Source of the DNA: an uncultured Alkaliphilus sp.
GTDB lineage: Bacteria; Bacillota; Clostridia; Peptostreptococcales; Natronincolaceae
Assembly (NCBI GenBank): GCA_938074565.1
Contig: CALJEQ010000006.1
Location: 1 to 64,000, forward strand
DNA length: 64,000 bases
Direction: 5' to 3'
The notes beneath the pieces are model-generated. The model was given only the letters and a program-made list of their open reading frames with translations. It had not been told where the DNA came from and did no database searches. Numbering within the stretch: position 1 is the stretch's first letter; the number at the start of each line of letters is the position of its first letter. Both the position numbers and the translations under genes were made by a program. Positions 1 through 8,732 of the stretch are shown here, piece after piece.

Positions 1-138
1 AGAGAAACTAGGCTATAAAAGCATTAGTAAGAGGTATCAGTTAGTACATTAGTTCCTAGTGAACCGCCGTATACCGAACGGTATGTACGGTGGTGTGAGA
101 GGTCGGTAGATAAAATAATTATCTACCTCCTACTCGAT
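1..138 (+). mobile_element. Group II intron, 3' end (domains V and VI)
   Basis: Only the last part of the element is in the window. A 34-nt domain V hairpin lies at 61-94, with arms ACCGCCGTA and TACGGTGGT around an ACCG-AA-CGGT inner hairpin. It is followed by a domain VI hairpin with arms GGTAGATAA (105-113) and TTATCTACC (119-127). The sequence then ends in CTACTCGAT at 130-138, a typical intron 3' end finishing in AT, with A132 a plausible branch adenosine about seven bases from the splice site. The intron reads on the plus strand whereas the gene it sits in reads on the minus strand, so splicing of that gene's own mRNA cannot remove it. The class of intron cannot be decided from this fragment. 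Confidence 0.85.
2..52 (+). CDS. Group II intron-encoded protein, C-terminal tail (partial)
   Basis: An open frame enters from the window edge and ends at TAG 50-52, coding for sixteen residues ending KSISKRYQLVH. It stops nine bases before domain V, where the open reading frame of a group II intron (reverse transcriptase/maturase, located in domain IV) normally ends. The peptide is too short to identify alone; position and reading direction make the call. The rest of the protein would lie upstream of the window. Confidence 0.5.
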   Translation, partial: EKLGYKSISKRYQLVH

Positions 139-1177
139 TACGTATTGACTGATGTATATAATTAGCAAAATCCTTTGCCTTTTCCTCAATATTAGTCACT
201 TCTAAAATACTTCCAGGGTCATTGGCAATTTCCATCATGGTAAAGTATGGAGGTAGAAAAAAACCTTTATTAATAGTAAGGGCATCTATAAGCTGTCTTG
301 CGATGGAATCACTGCCAGAGTTACCAGAAACTATAACGGAAAAAATAGTTTTATTGTAGAAGTTCATCCTTCTATAAAGGGTAGTGAGTCTATTAATAAC
401 AGCCATTAGGTTAGAAGCAATAGAGTCATTGTAATTGGGGCAAATCCACACTAAAGCATCAGCATTCTCCACGGCTGGTAAAATATCCTTGGTCATCACT
501 CCTCCATAAAAACAACTTTCATTTTCGCTGAATTTCATACAGGTTTTATAGGAACATCCATAGCAATCATAAACAGAACCGTTTTTAATATAAAGCTCTT
601 GAACTCTAGTAGTTTTTAAATTTTTCCTTACCATATGCCATAAGCTCAAGGTATTAGAAGTAGTACGAGAGCTGGAATGGAGGGCGACAATACTAGGGTT
701 CTTTACTATAATAGAAGAATATTCCCTTAAACGTTTACCCAATTGATGAGACATCTCTAAAGATATTTCTTCAAGGGATAAATTAAGGGTTTTTTGCCAT
801 GTGCGAAAATTTAATAACCCACCTGTGGCCTCCACCAGTGGATGACCAATAAAGCTACAGCCCATTTGATTAGCCATAAAAATAATATGGGATGCAGAGC
901 TTTTTGTATATAAGTCGGTATCACTATGGATTAACAAAGCTCCAACAGAAGACTTCATGGAGTCAAATCCTTTACTATAAAGGGTAGAGAGAAGTTGTAA
1001 TAGAGGAATATTTACTCCAAATTGCCCCAGTTCCACAACAAATAATATTTTTTTATTTTGAAGGTTAGGTAAATTAGTACTATCTTTAATAATGAAGGTT
1101 TCCTGCCCCTTTGTAGCAGCCCCTAACATATTCATCAGTTGTAGAGAGGGTTCTCCAGCCATGATGACATAAATCAT
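119..1177 (-). CDS. Tandem flavodoxin-fold oxidoreductase, 3' end overwritten by a group II intron
   Basis: The 352-residue protein looks like two flavodoxin/NAD(P)H-dependent FMN-reductase-type domains in a row. The first (about 1-155) contains KILFVVELGQFG and a GHPLVEATGGLLNF segment. The second (from about 165) has the phosphate-binding loop HSSSRTTSNT, a cysteine-rich YDCYGCSYKTC stretch and ENADALVWICPNYNDS. A redox role with bound flavin is inferred; the substrate is unknown. The start overlaps the stop of the dehydrogenase gene upstream by four bases, so the two are translationally coupled. The intron 3' junction falls at 138/139, so the last codons and the stop at 119-121 are intron sequence read antisense. 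The native C-terminus is therefore altered or shortened, probably only slightly because the fold already looks complete. Confidence 0.7.
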   Translation of the reverse strand: MIYVIMAGEPSLQLMNMLGAATKGQETFIIKDSTNLPNLQNKKILFVVELGQFGVNIPLLQLLSTLYSKGFDSMKSSVGALLIHSDTDLYTKSSASHIIFMANQMGCSFIGHPLVEATGGLLNFRTWQKTLNLSLEEISLEMSHQLGKRLREYSSIIVKNPSIVALHSSSRTTSNTLSLWHMVRKNLKTTRVQELYIKNGSVYDCYGCSYKTCMKFSENESCFYGGVMTKDILPAVENADALVWICPNYNDSIASNLMAVINRLTTLYRRMNFYNKTIFSVIVSGNSGSDSIARQLIDALTINKGFFLPPYFTMMEIANDPGSILEVTNIEEKAKDFANYIHQSIRNRVGGR

Positions 1178-2415
1178 AGGAGACTCTCCAATTTATTATA
1201 GGTTACTTGTAAACGTTCCAGTAGCTGATGGGGAAGCTCTAATCTTTCTACTTCAACACCAGAAGGCAGTAACCGATTCATAGCACCCATATACACTCCA
1301 CCCATAAAGGTGGCACTGTAATGCCAATCACCTCTAAGGGTAGCTAATATAGATAAAGTACCAGAAGAAAGGGCAGGGGCAATATATGGTTTATAACCTG
1401 TTTTTCTTACTTCTAAATTAGCCGTTTTAGCTTTTTCGGTTAAATATAAAGAAAGTTCATGGTTATAGTGCTGAATACTATCGGCTATTACTAAATCTGC
1501 ACCATGGGGCCCATAGGCTCTACCTTCAGAAACATAATGTTTTGTGTTTTCCTTCTGATTAGCATAGTAGAGGGCACGGGCATTCATTACACCTAGCCCA
1601 TATCCACGAATTTGTTCAGGTGCAAGACCTTCTCCATCTAGCTCTCCTGCTTCATTTGTATTACTGGAAAGATAAACGGATTTACAAAGAAGATCTACGG
1701 GGTCAGATACAACTGCAAAAATACCGTTAAAATTAGATTGACGGGCTAAGCTACCATAATGATTAATAATTTTAGAATTTGCCTCCAACTGTACCATTCT
1801 AACATCAACTTTTTCTTCACCTATGGCAGGTACATGGGCGGCAATACAAAAAAGAAAAATATCACAGTTAAAAACTTCATCTTCTTGAAGTATTTTAACA
1901 TTTGGAAGAGAAGGAGTTTCATAACCATTTATTTGATTAATTTCATATTCCCATCTTTGTAACTTGTTTAAATCACGATCATAAATGCCTATTTCATCAA
2001 TACAGTCTGCACCAAGAAGTCTTAAGCCAATTAATAAAGTACCACCAACATCCCCAAGACCAGCAATATTTAACCGCCATTTCTTTGGCAATGAAGAAGA
2101 AAGAGCTTTCTTCCAGTTGTTATAGGCTATGTTAACGGACATTACTTCTCGTCTATCAATCTTGTCCTTTAACCATTGGGGCATTTCACCAGTAAAGTGT
2201 TCTTCTCCATGAAGAAGGTTTAAATCCTCCTTCATAGAGAAAACAAGTGATGGGTGGGAAACTGAGAAACATCTTCTTGATTGGGTAGGTTCTATGTTTT
2301 TTAATAAGAAAATAGTGTCTTTGGATTTTTGGGCTTCTTCTTCGGTAATCAACTGAAATTGTGTATAATGTTGAGGCGAAAAAAGAATTTCATTTCCTAA
2401 TCGATAGTAATTCAA
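1174..2415 (-). CDS. Lactate/malate dehydrogenase-family NAD-dependent oxidoreductase
   Basis: This 413-residue protein has the LDH/MDH family layout after an N-terminal extension of about 115 residues. A Rossmann NAD-binding motif reads GLGDVGGTL, VVSDPVDLL stands where LDH/MDH enzymes carry their TNPVD-like loop, and YGPHGADLV matches the catalytic-histidine loop (GEHGDS in LDH). The predicted reaction is NAD-dependent interconversion of a 2-hydroxy acid and a 2-oxo acid. The unusual N-terminal extension and divergent loops mean lactate or malate need not be the substrate. It starts one base after the stop of the large multidomain gene and overlaps the flavodoxin-like gene, so the three form one minus-strand operon. 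Confidence 0.75.
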   Translation of the reverse strand: MNYYRLGNEILFSPQHYTQFQLITEEEAQKSKDTIFLLKNIEPTQSRRCFSVSHPSLVFSMKEDLNLLHGEEHFTGEMPQWLKDKIDRREVMSVNIAYNNWKKALSSSLPKKWRLNIAGLGDVGGTLLIGLRLLGADCIDEIGIYDRDLNKLQRWEYEINQINGYETPSLPNVKILQEDEVFNCDIFLFCIAAHVPAIGEEKVDVRMVQLEANSKIINHYGSLARQSNFNGIFAVVSDPVDLLCKSVYLSSNTNEAGELDGEGLAPEQIRGYGLGVMNARALYYANQKENTKHYVSEGRAYGPHGADLVIADSIQHYNHELSLYLTEKAKTANLEVRKTGYKPYIAPALSSGTLSILATLRGDWHYSATFMGGVYMGAMNRLLPSGVEVERLELPHQLLERLQVTYNKLESLL

Positions 2416-2416
2416 A

Positions 2417-5400
2417 TTAATTCCTCCTTATATCAGAAGATAAAATACTGGACTTTAAACGTTTTAGCAACTCTAAATCATTTTTTAGATAGCTGGATGG
2501 AGTCAAATTAAGATCATAGTTAACGTTCTCCCCATGATCAGGACATCGGGGGTATAAGAAGACCTCATTTAATAGGGAAAGATTAAGTCTACGTTCGTTA
2601 ATTTTTTGATACTCCAACTCTAAGACTTTTAGTATATCTATGGCATTTGTAATAGAAACCTCTGATAATTTATAAATTACTTCATTGGCTACACCGTTAA
2701 TAAAGTGAGGCGAGGTATAAGGTAATATTAAGTTAATGGAAGGTAATAAATTTTTCTCCGGATAAATTCCCCTCCATAGGGTATCTCCACCAATAAAGGG
2801 GTAAAGTAGGTTTTCGTTAAACCATAATCTAAGCTTAGGGATAAAATAAGCACTATCTACTTCACGATTTTGAATTTCCATTAATTCTTTACCCCTGCCA
2901 GAGAGAATTCCAACAATTATTTTTTTTACACCAACATTTTGAGCTTTTAATAGGGGGTCTAATGCCTTAATGCGATAGCCTTTATTTAAAATATCATCTA
3001 CCAAAATAACTGATCGATTAAATGAACCAATCATCTTAATTTGATTAACTAAATCTAGATAATAAGGATATGGACCAATGGAGAATCCCTTCATGTCTGG
3101 TCTAAATAGTTTTTCTGTGTGTAATGACTTGGTAACAGTGTTGGGAACAATGGATCGATTAAGGATATTACCAAAAGGGACACACATGAAATCCCCTAAA
3201 TTTCTTGGATTTGAAGGAATTGGAGACACACCATTAACCTCACATATTTTTCTTACCAGTGTCTCGTCAATAATACTTCGGTCAAAAGACAGTACAAGGT
3301 TACCTGGATACAACTCCGTTAATGCAGCTTGAAGTTTTTTTCTTGTGCTGGAGATGACTTCTTTTACATAATAATTACTTCTAAAGGGTTCTTTAATGAT
3401 GGTTTCTAAGTCCAAATTCAATGTACAGGGGTTAGTCATATCTACTGCTAATATTGGATTATTATCAGTAGATAGAGGTAACAATTGAAACCCATGGAGC
3501 TGTATCATCTCTAACAATTCTTCAGAGGATTCATTATCAATGGAATTTCTAAAAATGCCATAACCAAAGTCGTTTCTTAAAGAATAGGTTAAGGTTTCTG
3601 TAAGGATAATTTGATATAGTGAATTTAAGTTTGCATAATCTTTTGCAAAAAATCCATCATAAGAAATGATTCTTCCCCTATAGTTTTTCCTTATTATTTC
3701 TGTAATTTGACTGTTTTTAAATTCTTGATAAATCATGTCTGACGGTATCCAATGGAAGGCTGAATAAGCTAAAAGTTCACCTTTATTATGGATGTCTTTA
3801 ATAATAATTAACTTACCATCGGGTTGTTGGCAAATCCATCTAAGTTTTGCCACAGCGTCTTCATCTTTTCCATGAAAGGTAGTGGCTATTTCTTGGAATA
3901 AAGATTCATCATTCCCCTCGAATACATCAATACTTATCGATATGGTTTGAGTAATTGACTTATACAGAGGTTCTTTGCGATAAAGGTTATTTTTATAAAT
4001 ATATTTTTGTGCTAGAGGGTCTATTAATCTTGAAATATCCCTGTTTTCATCAATATAGTTTCTAATTTGGGTTGAACTAATTTCCTCATATTGAGGAGGT
4101 AAATTTAGTTTAATGACAGGTGCTAAAATTTGTTTAATTGCATTTTCTAGTAAATCATTATAAGTCTGTTGATTCTCCACTTCCTTACGTTCAAAAATGA
4201 TGTGGGGAAAGTGATGTATTGATGAGTCTTGTGGAGCTAATTGGTAGGCAGATGCATTAATAATTACATCACTGCCGACAACTATATAGACTTCATCGGT
4301 GGAAACATTATCTTTTAATTTCTTCAAATCCATAGGGTTAGCAATGTTTGTAGGGAAATCTTCTGGATAAATATAAATATTCATTTCATCTGCAATGGAT
4401 TGACTAATAATATTTTTTCTAATTAAATTTGGTTGTGTTCGTTTGGACCAAGAAAATTCATCAACAGCTAAATAAACCTCAAATCCATTATCCCTTATAG
4501 CCCTTGATATTTCCTTATGCCCAAGGGTAAAGGGGTCGAAGGTACCAGGGAAGAAGGCTACCTTTGAAGGCGAATTAATTTTAATTTCACCATAAGAAAA
4601 AACATAGTTTGATATAAAGCGATAAATATGATTTAAGCCTGATGAATTGGTGAGGAACAGTAGTTGGGTTTCTTCGCATTCGGATAACAAAGTAAGGATC
4701 TTTTTTCCAATTGATTCAAAAATAGAATTCTTTTCCATTAAGGATAGTTTATTAGAACCAAATAATTGCTTACCAATAACACTAAAGGAAATCTGTCTAA
4801 TTTGTAGGTCATCATGAACTAAGCCATTCAATAAAATGCCTAAAAGTTTTAGTCTTCGCTTGTTGTAAATATATTCATTTTCTTGATATTGTTTTTTGTA
4901 TAAAGAATAATTGGAAACTATGATTCCCATTGTCTTTAATAAAAGAGATTTTATTTGATTGCTGGCTTGACGAATTTTTTCTTCTAAGTCTTCAATAATT
5001 TCATCCAACTCAAAAGGTTGTAGATAAAGAAGAATTTCTCCTAAATAATTAGGAATATATTTAGTGAATTGATAGCCTTCAATTTCTAAAGCTCTTAAAA
5101 GTTCAATAGCAATATCATTTCGTTGTTCTATTGGAAGATGGGGAAAAAGTTTTATTAAAGCTTTACCCGCACCATTACGAACGCTTTCAATGGCACTGAC
5201 CTTTAATAAGTTACAAAAATGCATTGCAGTATAAAGTCCACTGGTTTTTCCACTTTCAAGATAGTATTCTGTTAGCATTTTTACTTGTACTTTTTTGGTT
5301 ACCCAACTGGTGGCAGTTTTTAAATTACTTAAGAAAATATCAGAAAGTTTCTCCATATCTTTTTGGCATAGGTTGTTGTAATGGTTTACTCTTTTTTCAT

Positions 5401-7318
5401 CAATAGATAGTTTTTCATAAATCTTTAATTTAAGATAATTTTCAGCTGGAAATACGAGGTCGTCATCCTGTTGAAGCATATTAATTATTTTATTTACTAA
5501 ATCATTATTAGTATCAATATGGCATATGAGATAGTAAACAGCCTCAAGAGAAGCCACCTTAAGGTCTTTTATAGAACTTTTTAAGTTTGTAGAAATATAG
5601 TTACAAATAATTTCAAGGGAGTTAGAGTCTCCTTCAAGGGGTATATATTTTATAATGTCTAACAAATAAATGTTGATGTTAGTGTTAAAATAAGTTTTAT
5701 CGGTATAATACTTCAGTACAACTTTTTTGTACTGTTGAATTTGAGTAGGTTGGCAACTGGAGAATATAGAAGTAATTAAAACCTTGAAACTATAACCCAT
5801 CCAGTGGCGATGTAAGGGGATTACATTATGGGGTGGAGAAATAAATAAGCTAAGGTATTCATCCAGCAGTCCACAACTGGTTATGTCAGCAGGGGCTATG
5901 GTTACGCCTTCCGGGATCTCTTTTCGATAATCCTCATCAAACATTGTTATTAAGTTGCCCATCAACTCTGCACATTGCCTTCTAATATCTTCTTCTGAAT
6001 GAATTAGTTTTTCATATAAAAATCTTAAAGTAATCATTTTTTGTTTTTGTGTCAAGTAGGTGGAGTATTCTTGAAACACGTCTAAATACTCCCTTAAATT
6101 TCTGGGGTCTTTTTCGCTACGGGCCATTTCTAATATTTCATTTAAAGAAGTTTCGTTTCTAAATTGATGCATTAAATGTATATTGTGACGAATGGCAAGA
6201 TATTTGAGATGTTGTGTAACTTCGTTACTCTTCATTAAAGCATAATATTTTTTCTTAGGATGATAAATTGAAGGAATAGGTAGCGTTGGGTCTGTTTCAA
6301 CACCTAAACTTACAATATAATCTTCAAAGTCCTTTAGTTTAGAATAAACACGGGTATATCTTCTTTCTTTAGCTCCATCTAGGTTGTCCAGTTTATTTAA
6401 AATAACGTCAAAGGAATCTTTTAGATTAAAGAATTTCATTTCATATTGATTATTTTGATTTAAGTCGTTTTTAACACGAAAATCTGCATAAATTAAAATT
6501 AATGACTCTATAGATAAGTTTTCTAATTCTAAATCCCAAACGGAGTGATTAAGGGCAATATGACCAATATAGGTTATTTCACGATTCTTAAACCATAAAT
6601 CGGTATAATAATAGTGAAGATAGGCAACTCGTTTACCTTCTAAACTTTTGCAACCAAATTTACCTAAGTCGTGACCTGCTGCGGCTCCAGAAACTCTGCC
6701 TAAATCAACAGGAACACCAGCGTCTAATAATTGTTTTCCTATAAACAGTGATAGATGATGAACACCAGAGATATGATCCAGTGTATTGTGATGAAGGACT
6801 TCTTGATTTAATTTCATCATTTCATAAATAAACTCTGTATAAAAATACCATTTGAATTGTTTATATTCTTCAGATACCCTATAATGATTTTCTTCTTCTG
6901 ATGTTAGAAAACGTAGTGGGTATTGTTGAACAATGGTATTACCATAACTTTCTTTTTCTAAATGGCAAATAACCCTTAATACATGTAAGTAAAGAAGACA
7001 ACCATTGGTGAAATAGTCTTTTAAATCAATTTCCACAGACTCAGGAAAGGACTTGCTTAAGCTGAATTGATAGATATAATATAAGGGATTTTCAGGAGCT
7101 TGATTCCCCCAAAGATTTTGTAAAATCTCTTGGCAAAGGGTAAAAACAGCATGACAACTATAGTCTCCATCATTGACAATATGGGCTATTTGGTTAATAA
7201 ATGATGGTTCTTCTATTTGTAGTTTGATGAAGTCTATGTCCAATTGAAGTGCTTCAATAAAATCTGGTTGTAGTAGTTGACTACAAACGCTTTGATATAA
7301 GCGTCTAGGTGTAACCAT
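2417..7318 (-). CDS. 1633-residue multidomain protein: HD + helical repeats + NadD-like + GNAT-like + PRTase-like
   Basis: Domains visible in order are as follows. An HD phosphohydrolase-like region (about 175-290) has paired histidines and GHDLGK at 215-220. A long alpha-helical, HEAT-like region covers about 380-900. A nicotinate-mononucleotide adenylyltransferase-like domain (about 918-1100) has GTFDPFTLGHK, the HxGH-type signature, and ISSTQIR, the second signature of NadD enzymes. A GNAT-like acetyltransferase region (about 1130-1290) ends in GYGIFRNSID and LHGFQLLP. A phosphoribosyltransferase-like domain has VILVDDILNKGYR near 1436, an atypical PRPP loop lacking the usual TTG. Nucleotide or NAD-related chemistry is suggested by the parts, but no single known function is assigned. 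The RBS GGGGG just upstream fits the ATG. It is the first gene of a three-gene operon. Confidence 0.7.
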   Translation of the reverse strand: MVTPRRLYQSVCSQLLQPDFIEALQLDIDFIKLQIEEPSFINQIAHIVNDGDYSCHAVFTLCQEILQNLWGNQAPENPLYYIYQFSLSKSFPESVEIDLKDYFTNGCLLYLHVLRVICHLEKESYGNTIVQQYPLRFLTSEEENHYRVSEEYKQFKWYFYTEFIYEMMKLNQEVLHHNTLDHISGVHHLSLFIGKQLLDAGVPVDLGRVSGAAAGHDLGKFGCKSLEGKRVAYLHYYYTDLWFKNREITYIGHIALNHSVWDLELENLSIESLILIYADFRVKNDLNQNNQYEMKFFNLKDSFDVILNKLDNLDGAKERRYTRVYSKLKDFEDYIVSLGVETDPTLPIPSIYHPKKKYYALMKSNEVTQHLKYLAIRHNIHLMHQFRNETSLNEILEMARSEKDPRNLREYLDVFQEYSTYLTQKQKMITLRFLYEKLIHSEEDIRRQCAELMGNLITMFDEDYRKEIPEGVTIAPADITSCGLLDEYLSLFISPPHNVIPLHRHWMGYSFKVLITSIFSSCQPTQIQQYKKVVLKYYTDKTYFNTNINIYLLDIIKYIPLEGDSNSLEIICNYISTNLKSSIKDLKVASLEAVYYLICHIDTNNDLVNKIINMLQQDDDLVFPAENYLKLKIYEKLSIDEKRVNHYNNLCQKDMEKLSDIFLSNLKTATSWVTKKVQVKMLTEYYLESGKTSGLYTAMHFCNLLKVSAIESVRNGAGKALIKLFPHLPIEQRNDIAIELLRALEIEGYQFTKYIPNYLGEILLYLQPFELDEIIEDLEEKIRQASNQIKSLLLKTMGIIVSNYSLYKKQYQENEYIYNKRRLKLLGILLNGLVHDDLQIRQISFSVIGKQLFGSNKLSLMEKNSIFESIGKKILTLLSECEETQLLFLTNSSGLNHIYRFISNYVFSYGEIKINSPSKVAFFPGTFDPFTLGHKEISRAIRDNGFEVYLAVDEFSWSKRTQPNLIRKNIISQSIADEMNIYIYPEDFPTNIANPMDLKKLKDNVSTDEVYIVVGSDVIINASAYQLAPQDSSIHHFPHIIFERKEVENQQTYNDLLENAIKQILAPVIKLNLPPQYEEISSTQIRNYIDENRDISRLIDPLAQKYIYKNNLYRKEPLYKSITQTISISIDVFEGNDESLFQEIATTFHGKDEDAVAKLRWICQQPDGKLIIIKDIHNKGELLAYSAFHWIPSDMIYQEFKNSQITEIIRKNYRGRIISYDGFFAKDYANLNSLYQIILTETLTYSLRNDFGYGIFRNSIDNESSEELLEMIQLHGFQLLPLSTDNNPILAVDMTNPCTLNLDLETIIKEPFRSNYYVKEVISSTRKKLQAALTELYPGNLVLSFDRSIIDETLVRKICEVNGVSPIPSNPRNLGDFMCVPFGNILNRSIVPNTVTKSLHTEKLFRPDMKGFSIGPYPYYLDLVNQIKMIGSFNRSVILVDDILNKGYRIKALDPLLKAQNVGVKKIIVGILSGRGKELMEIQNREVDSAYFIPKLRLWFNENLLYPFIGGDTLWRGIYPEKNLLPSINLILPYTSPHFINGVANEVIYKLSEVSITNAIDILKVLELEYQKINERRLNLSLLNEVFLYPRCPDHGENVNYDLNLTPSSYLKNDLELLKRLKSSILSSDIRRN

Positions 7319-7457
7319 ATATAAAACCCCCTTTCAAAAACGCTAAAGTGTTTAAAATTTATTTGTTACTAATCATTATATCCCAACAATAAAATAATAA
7401 TAAAGGGTATCTGAAAGAAAAATATTAATTGGTTCTTTATTAGTATGTATTTTATTG

Positions 7458-7473
7458 AGTTTGTCAACAAACT
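7458..7473. promoter_or_regulatory. Perfect operator-like dyad in the divergent intergenic region
   Basis: AGTTTGT-CA-ACAAACT is a perfect 7+7 inverted repeat between the minus-strand multidomain operon and the plus-strand membrane protein gene. Read on the minus strand it contains TTGACA (complement of 7462-7467), a candidate -35 box with a poor -10 (ACTAAT) 17 bases on. A repressor site overlapping the operon promoter is an inference; the dyad does not match the usual Rex or CcpA consensus. Confidence 0.35.
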
Positions 7474-7555
7474 TAATGTATTAGTGCTGTTTTTAATAGA
7501 CTTTTTGTGAACATTTTTGTATAGTAAAATTAAACTAATAAAAGGAAGTGTAATT

Positions 7556-8278
7556 ATGTTTAGGCTATTTATTTTACTGTTACCCACAATAGTTTTAACA
7601 ATAACTGCAATTTTAATTAAGTACTATAAGTGCTATTGGCTTATATCTGGCTATAACACTTCATCTAAAAAGGAAAAGGAAAAGTATAATACAGAAGGTT
7701 TAGGAAATTTTATGGGTAATGTACTTTTTGTTTTGGCGGGAATAAACTTATTTGGTATTATATTAAAGAAGTTAGGTTTTGAGTTGTTGGGGGATTTAAC
7801 TTGGATTGTCTTTTTAGTAATAATTTTTTATCTAATAATAAAAAGTCAACGGTTCTATCGAGATGACCATAACACTTTAAGGTTGAGTACAAAAGTTATG
7901 TTATTGGTGGTATGTATTCCATTATTGTTCTTGTTTTTTATTCCACTGATTTATGGAACAATGCCAAATGAGGTTTACTTTGAGGGGAAGAATATTGAAA
8001 TTACAGGTATGTATGGTACTACAATTAATACTGAAGCCGTTACCTCCATTGAATTAATTTATGAAATACCCAATATTGACAGGAAGATAAATGGATTTAG
8101 TTTTGGACATTTTAGAAAGGGTACCTTTAAGTTGAGAGATTGGGGTAGAGGAAGGATTTATATACAATCTAAAACAACACCTTATATACTAATAAAACAT
8201 AAAAGAGAAGGTTTTATTTTAATAAATTTTAAAAGTATAGAAGATACTATTGAGGTTTATGAGATGATTTCTAATTAA
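7556..8278 (+). CDS. Small membrane protein, DUF3784-like N-terminus plus PH-like C-terminal domain
   Basis: The ATG at 7556 is chosen because AAAGGAAG lies seven bases upstream; an in-frame upstream ATG at 7517 lacks a good RBS. The 240-residue product begins with a membrane segment (about 2-20), then the LISGYNTSSKKEKEKYNTEG stretch typical of DUF3784-type proteins, and two or three further membrane segments up to about residue 140. The final 95 residues (PNEVYFEGKNIEIT onward) look like a bacterial pleckstrin-homology-type beta domain facing one side of the membrane. Function is unknown. It is transcribed divergently from the multidomain operon and is monocistronic. Confidence 0.65.
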   Translation: MFRLFILLLPTIVLTITAILIKYYKCYWLISGYNTSSKKEKEKYNTEGLGNFMGNVLFVLAGINLFGIILKKLGFELLGDLTWIVFLVIIFYLIIKSQRFYRDDHNTLRLSTKVMLLVVCIPLLFLFFIPLIYGTMPNEVYFEGKNIEITGMYGTTINTEAVTSIELIYEIPNIDRKINGFSFGHFRKGTFKLRDWGRGRIYIQSKTTPYILIKHKREGFILINFKSIEDTIEVYEMISN

Positions 8279-8339
8279 ATCATCATTGATTTTGCAAAGC
8301 CATCTTGTAAAAGATTATAGTAAGAAATTTATTAATAAA

Positions 8340-8368
8340 TTGACAACCCTATAGGCTTATGCTAATAT
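8340..8368 (+). promoter_or_regulatory. Sigma-A promoter of the pyr operon
   Basis: TTGACA at 8340-8345, a 17-base spacer and TAATAT at 8363-8368 make a near-consensus housekeeping promoter. Transcription should begin near 8375, giving a leader of about 360 bases before pyrC that contains the PyrR-like hairpin and attenuator. Confidence 0.8.
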
Positions 8369-8390
8369 ATTTAAGAATATGACTACCTTT

Positions 8391-8421
8391 AATTTGGTAC
8401 AGAGAGACCAGAAAGGAATGA
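8391..8421 (+). promoter_or_regulatory. PyrR-binding-type RNA hairpin in the pyr leader
   Basis: A five-pair stem TTGGT/ACCAG encloses the loop ACAGAGAG (8399-8406), followed by AAAGGA. The CAGAGAG core matches the loop recognised by PyrR in Bacillus pyr leaders, and it lies about 20 bases after the predicted transcription start. In the known system, UMP-bound PyrR holds this anti-antiterminator so that the downstream terminator forms. No pyrR gene is in this window, so the regulator would be encoded elsewhere. Confidence 0.7.
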
Positions 8422-8570
8422 AGTGTTATGAAAAATAAGGCTATGTTTTTTTATTGTACAAAAAAATATAATATATACAATTATAAGTTATTAAAAAACA
8501 ATGGAGTAATGGCTTTGTCACCATTGTATATTTTAATTTCTACATCTTTATTAATTATTAATTTAATCCA

Positions 8571-8617
8571 GAGCAACAAAAAGAAGATTTGTAAATCCTC
8601 TTTTTGTTGCTCTTTTT
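8571..8617 (+). terminator. Attenuator terminator of the pyr leader
   Basis: A strong hairpin (arms GAGCAACAAAAAGA and TCTTTTTGTTGCTC, ending at 8612) is followed at once by TTTTTGTTTT. It lies about 115 bases before pyrC and after the PyrR-like hairpin, so it is read as a regulated terminator rather than the end of a gene. The region 8418-8570 would supply the competing antiterminator, but I could not fold it reliably by eye. Confidence 0.75.
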
Positions 8618-8732
8618 GTTTTATCTAAAGGTAAGTAACAAATTTTACAACATAGACTTTATGGATAAAGTGGAATAATGGAAAAATTAAATAATTAAAT
8701 ACAATTGTTAATTGAAGGGGAGGTATAAATGG

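Noticed and set aside
119-1177. Calling the flavodoxin-like gene a pseudogene
   Set aside because: The frame is open and both flavodoxin-type domains look complete; only the extreme C-terminus is changed by the intron, so loss of function is not shown.
8428-8628. A 66-codon open frame in the pyr leader
   Set aside because: It runs through the attenuator hairpin and ends in its T tract. Its composition follows the RNA structure rather than a protein, and the region is better explained as a leader. A short regulatory leader peptide cannot be wholly excluded.
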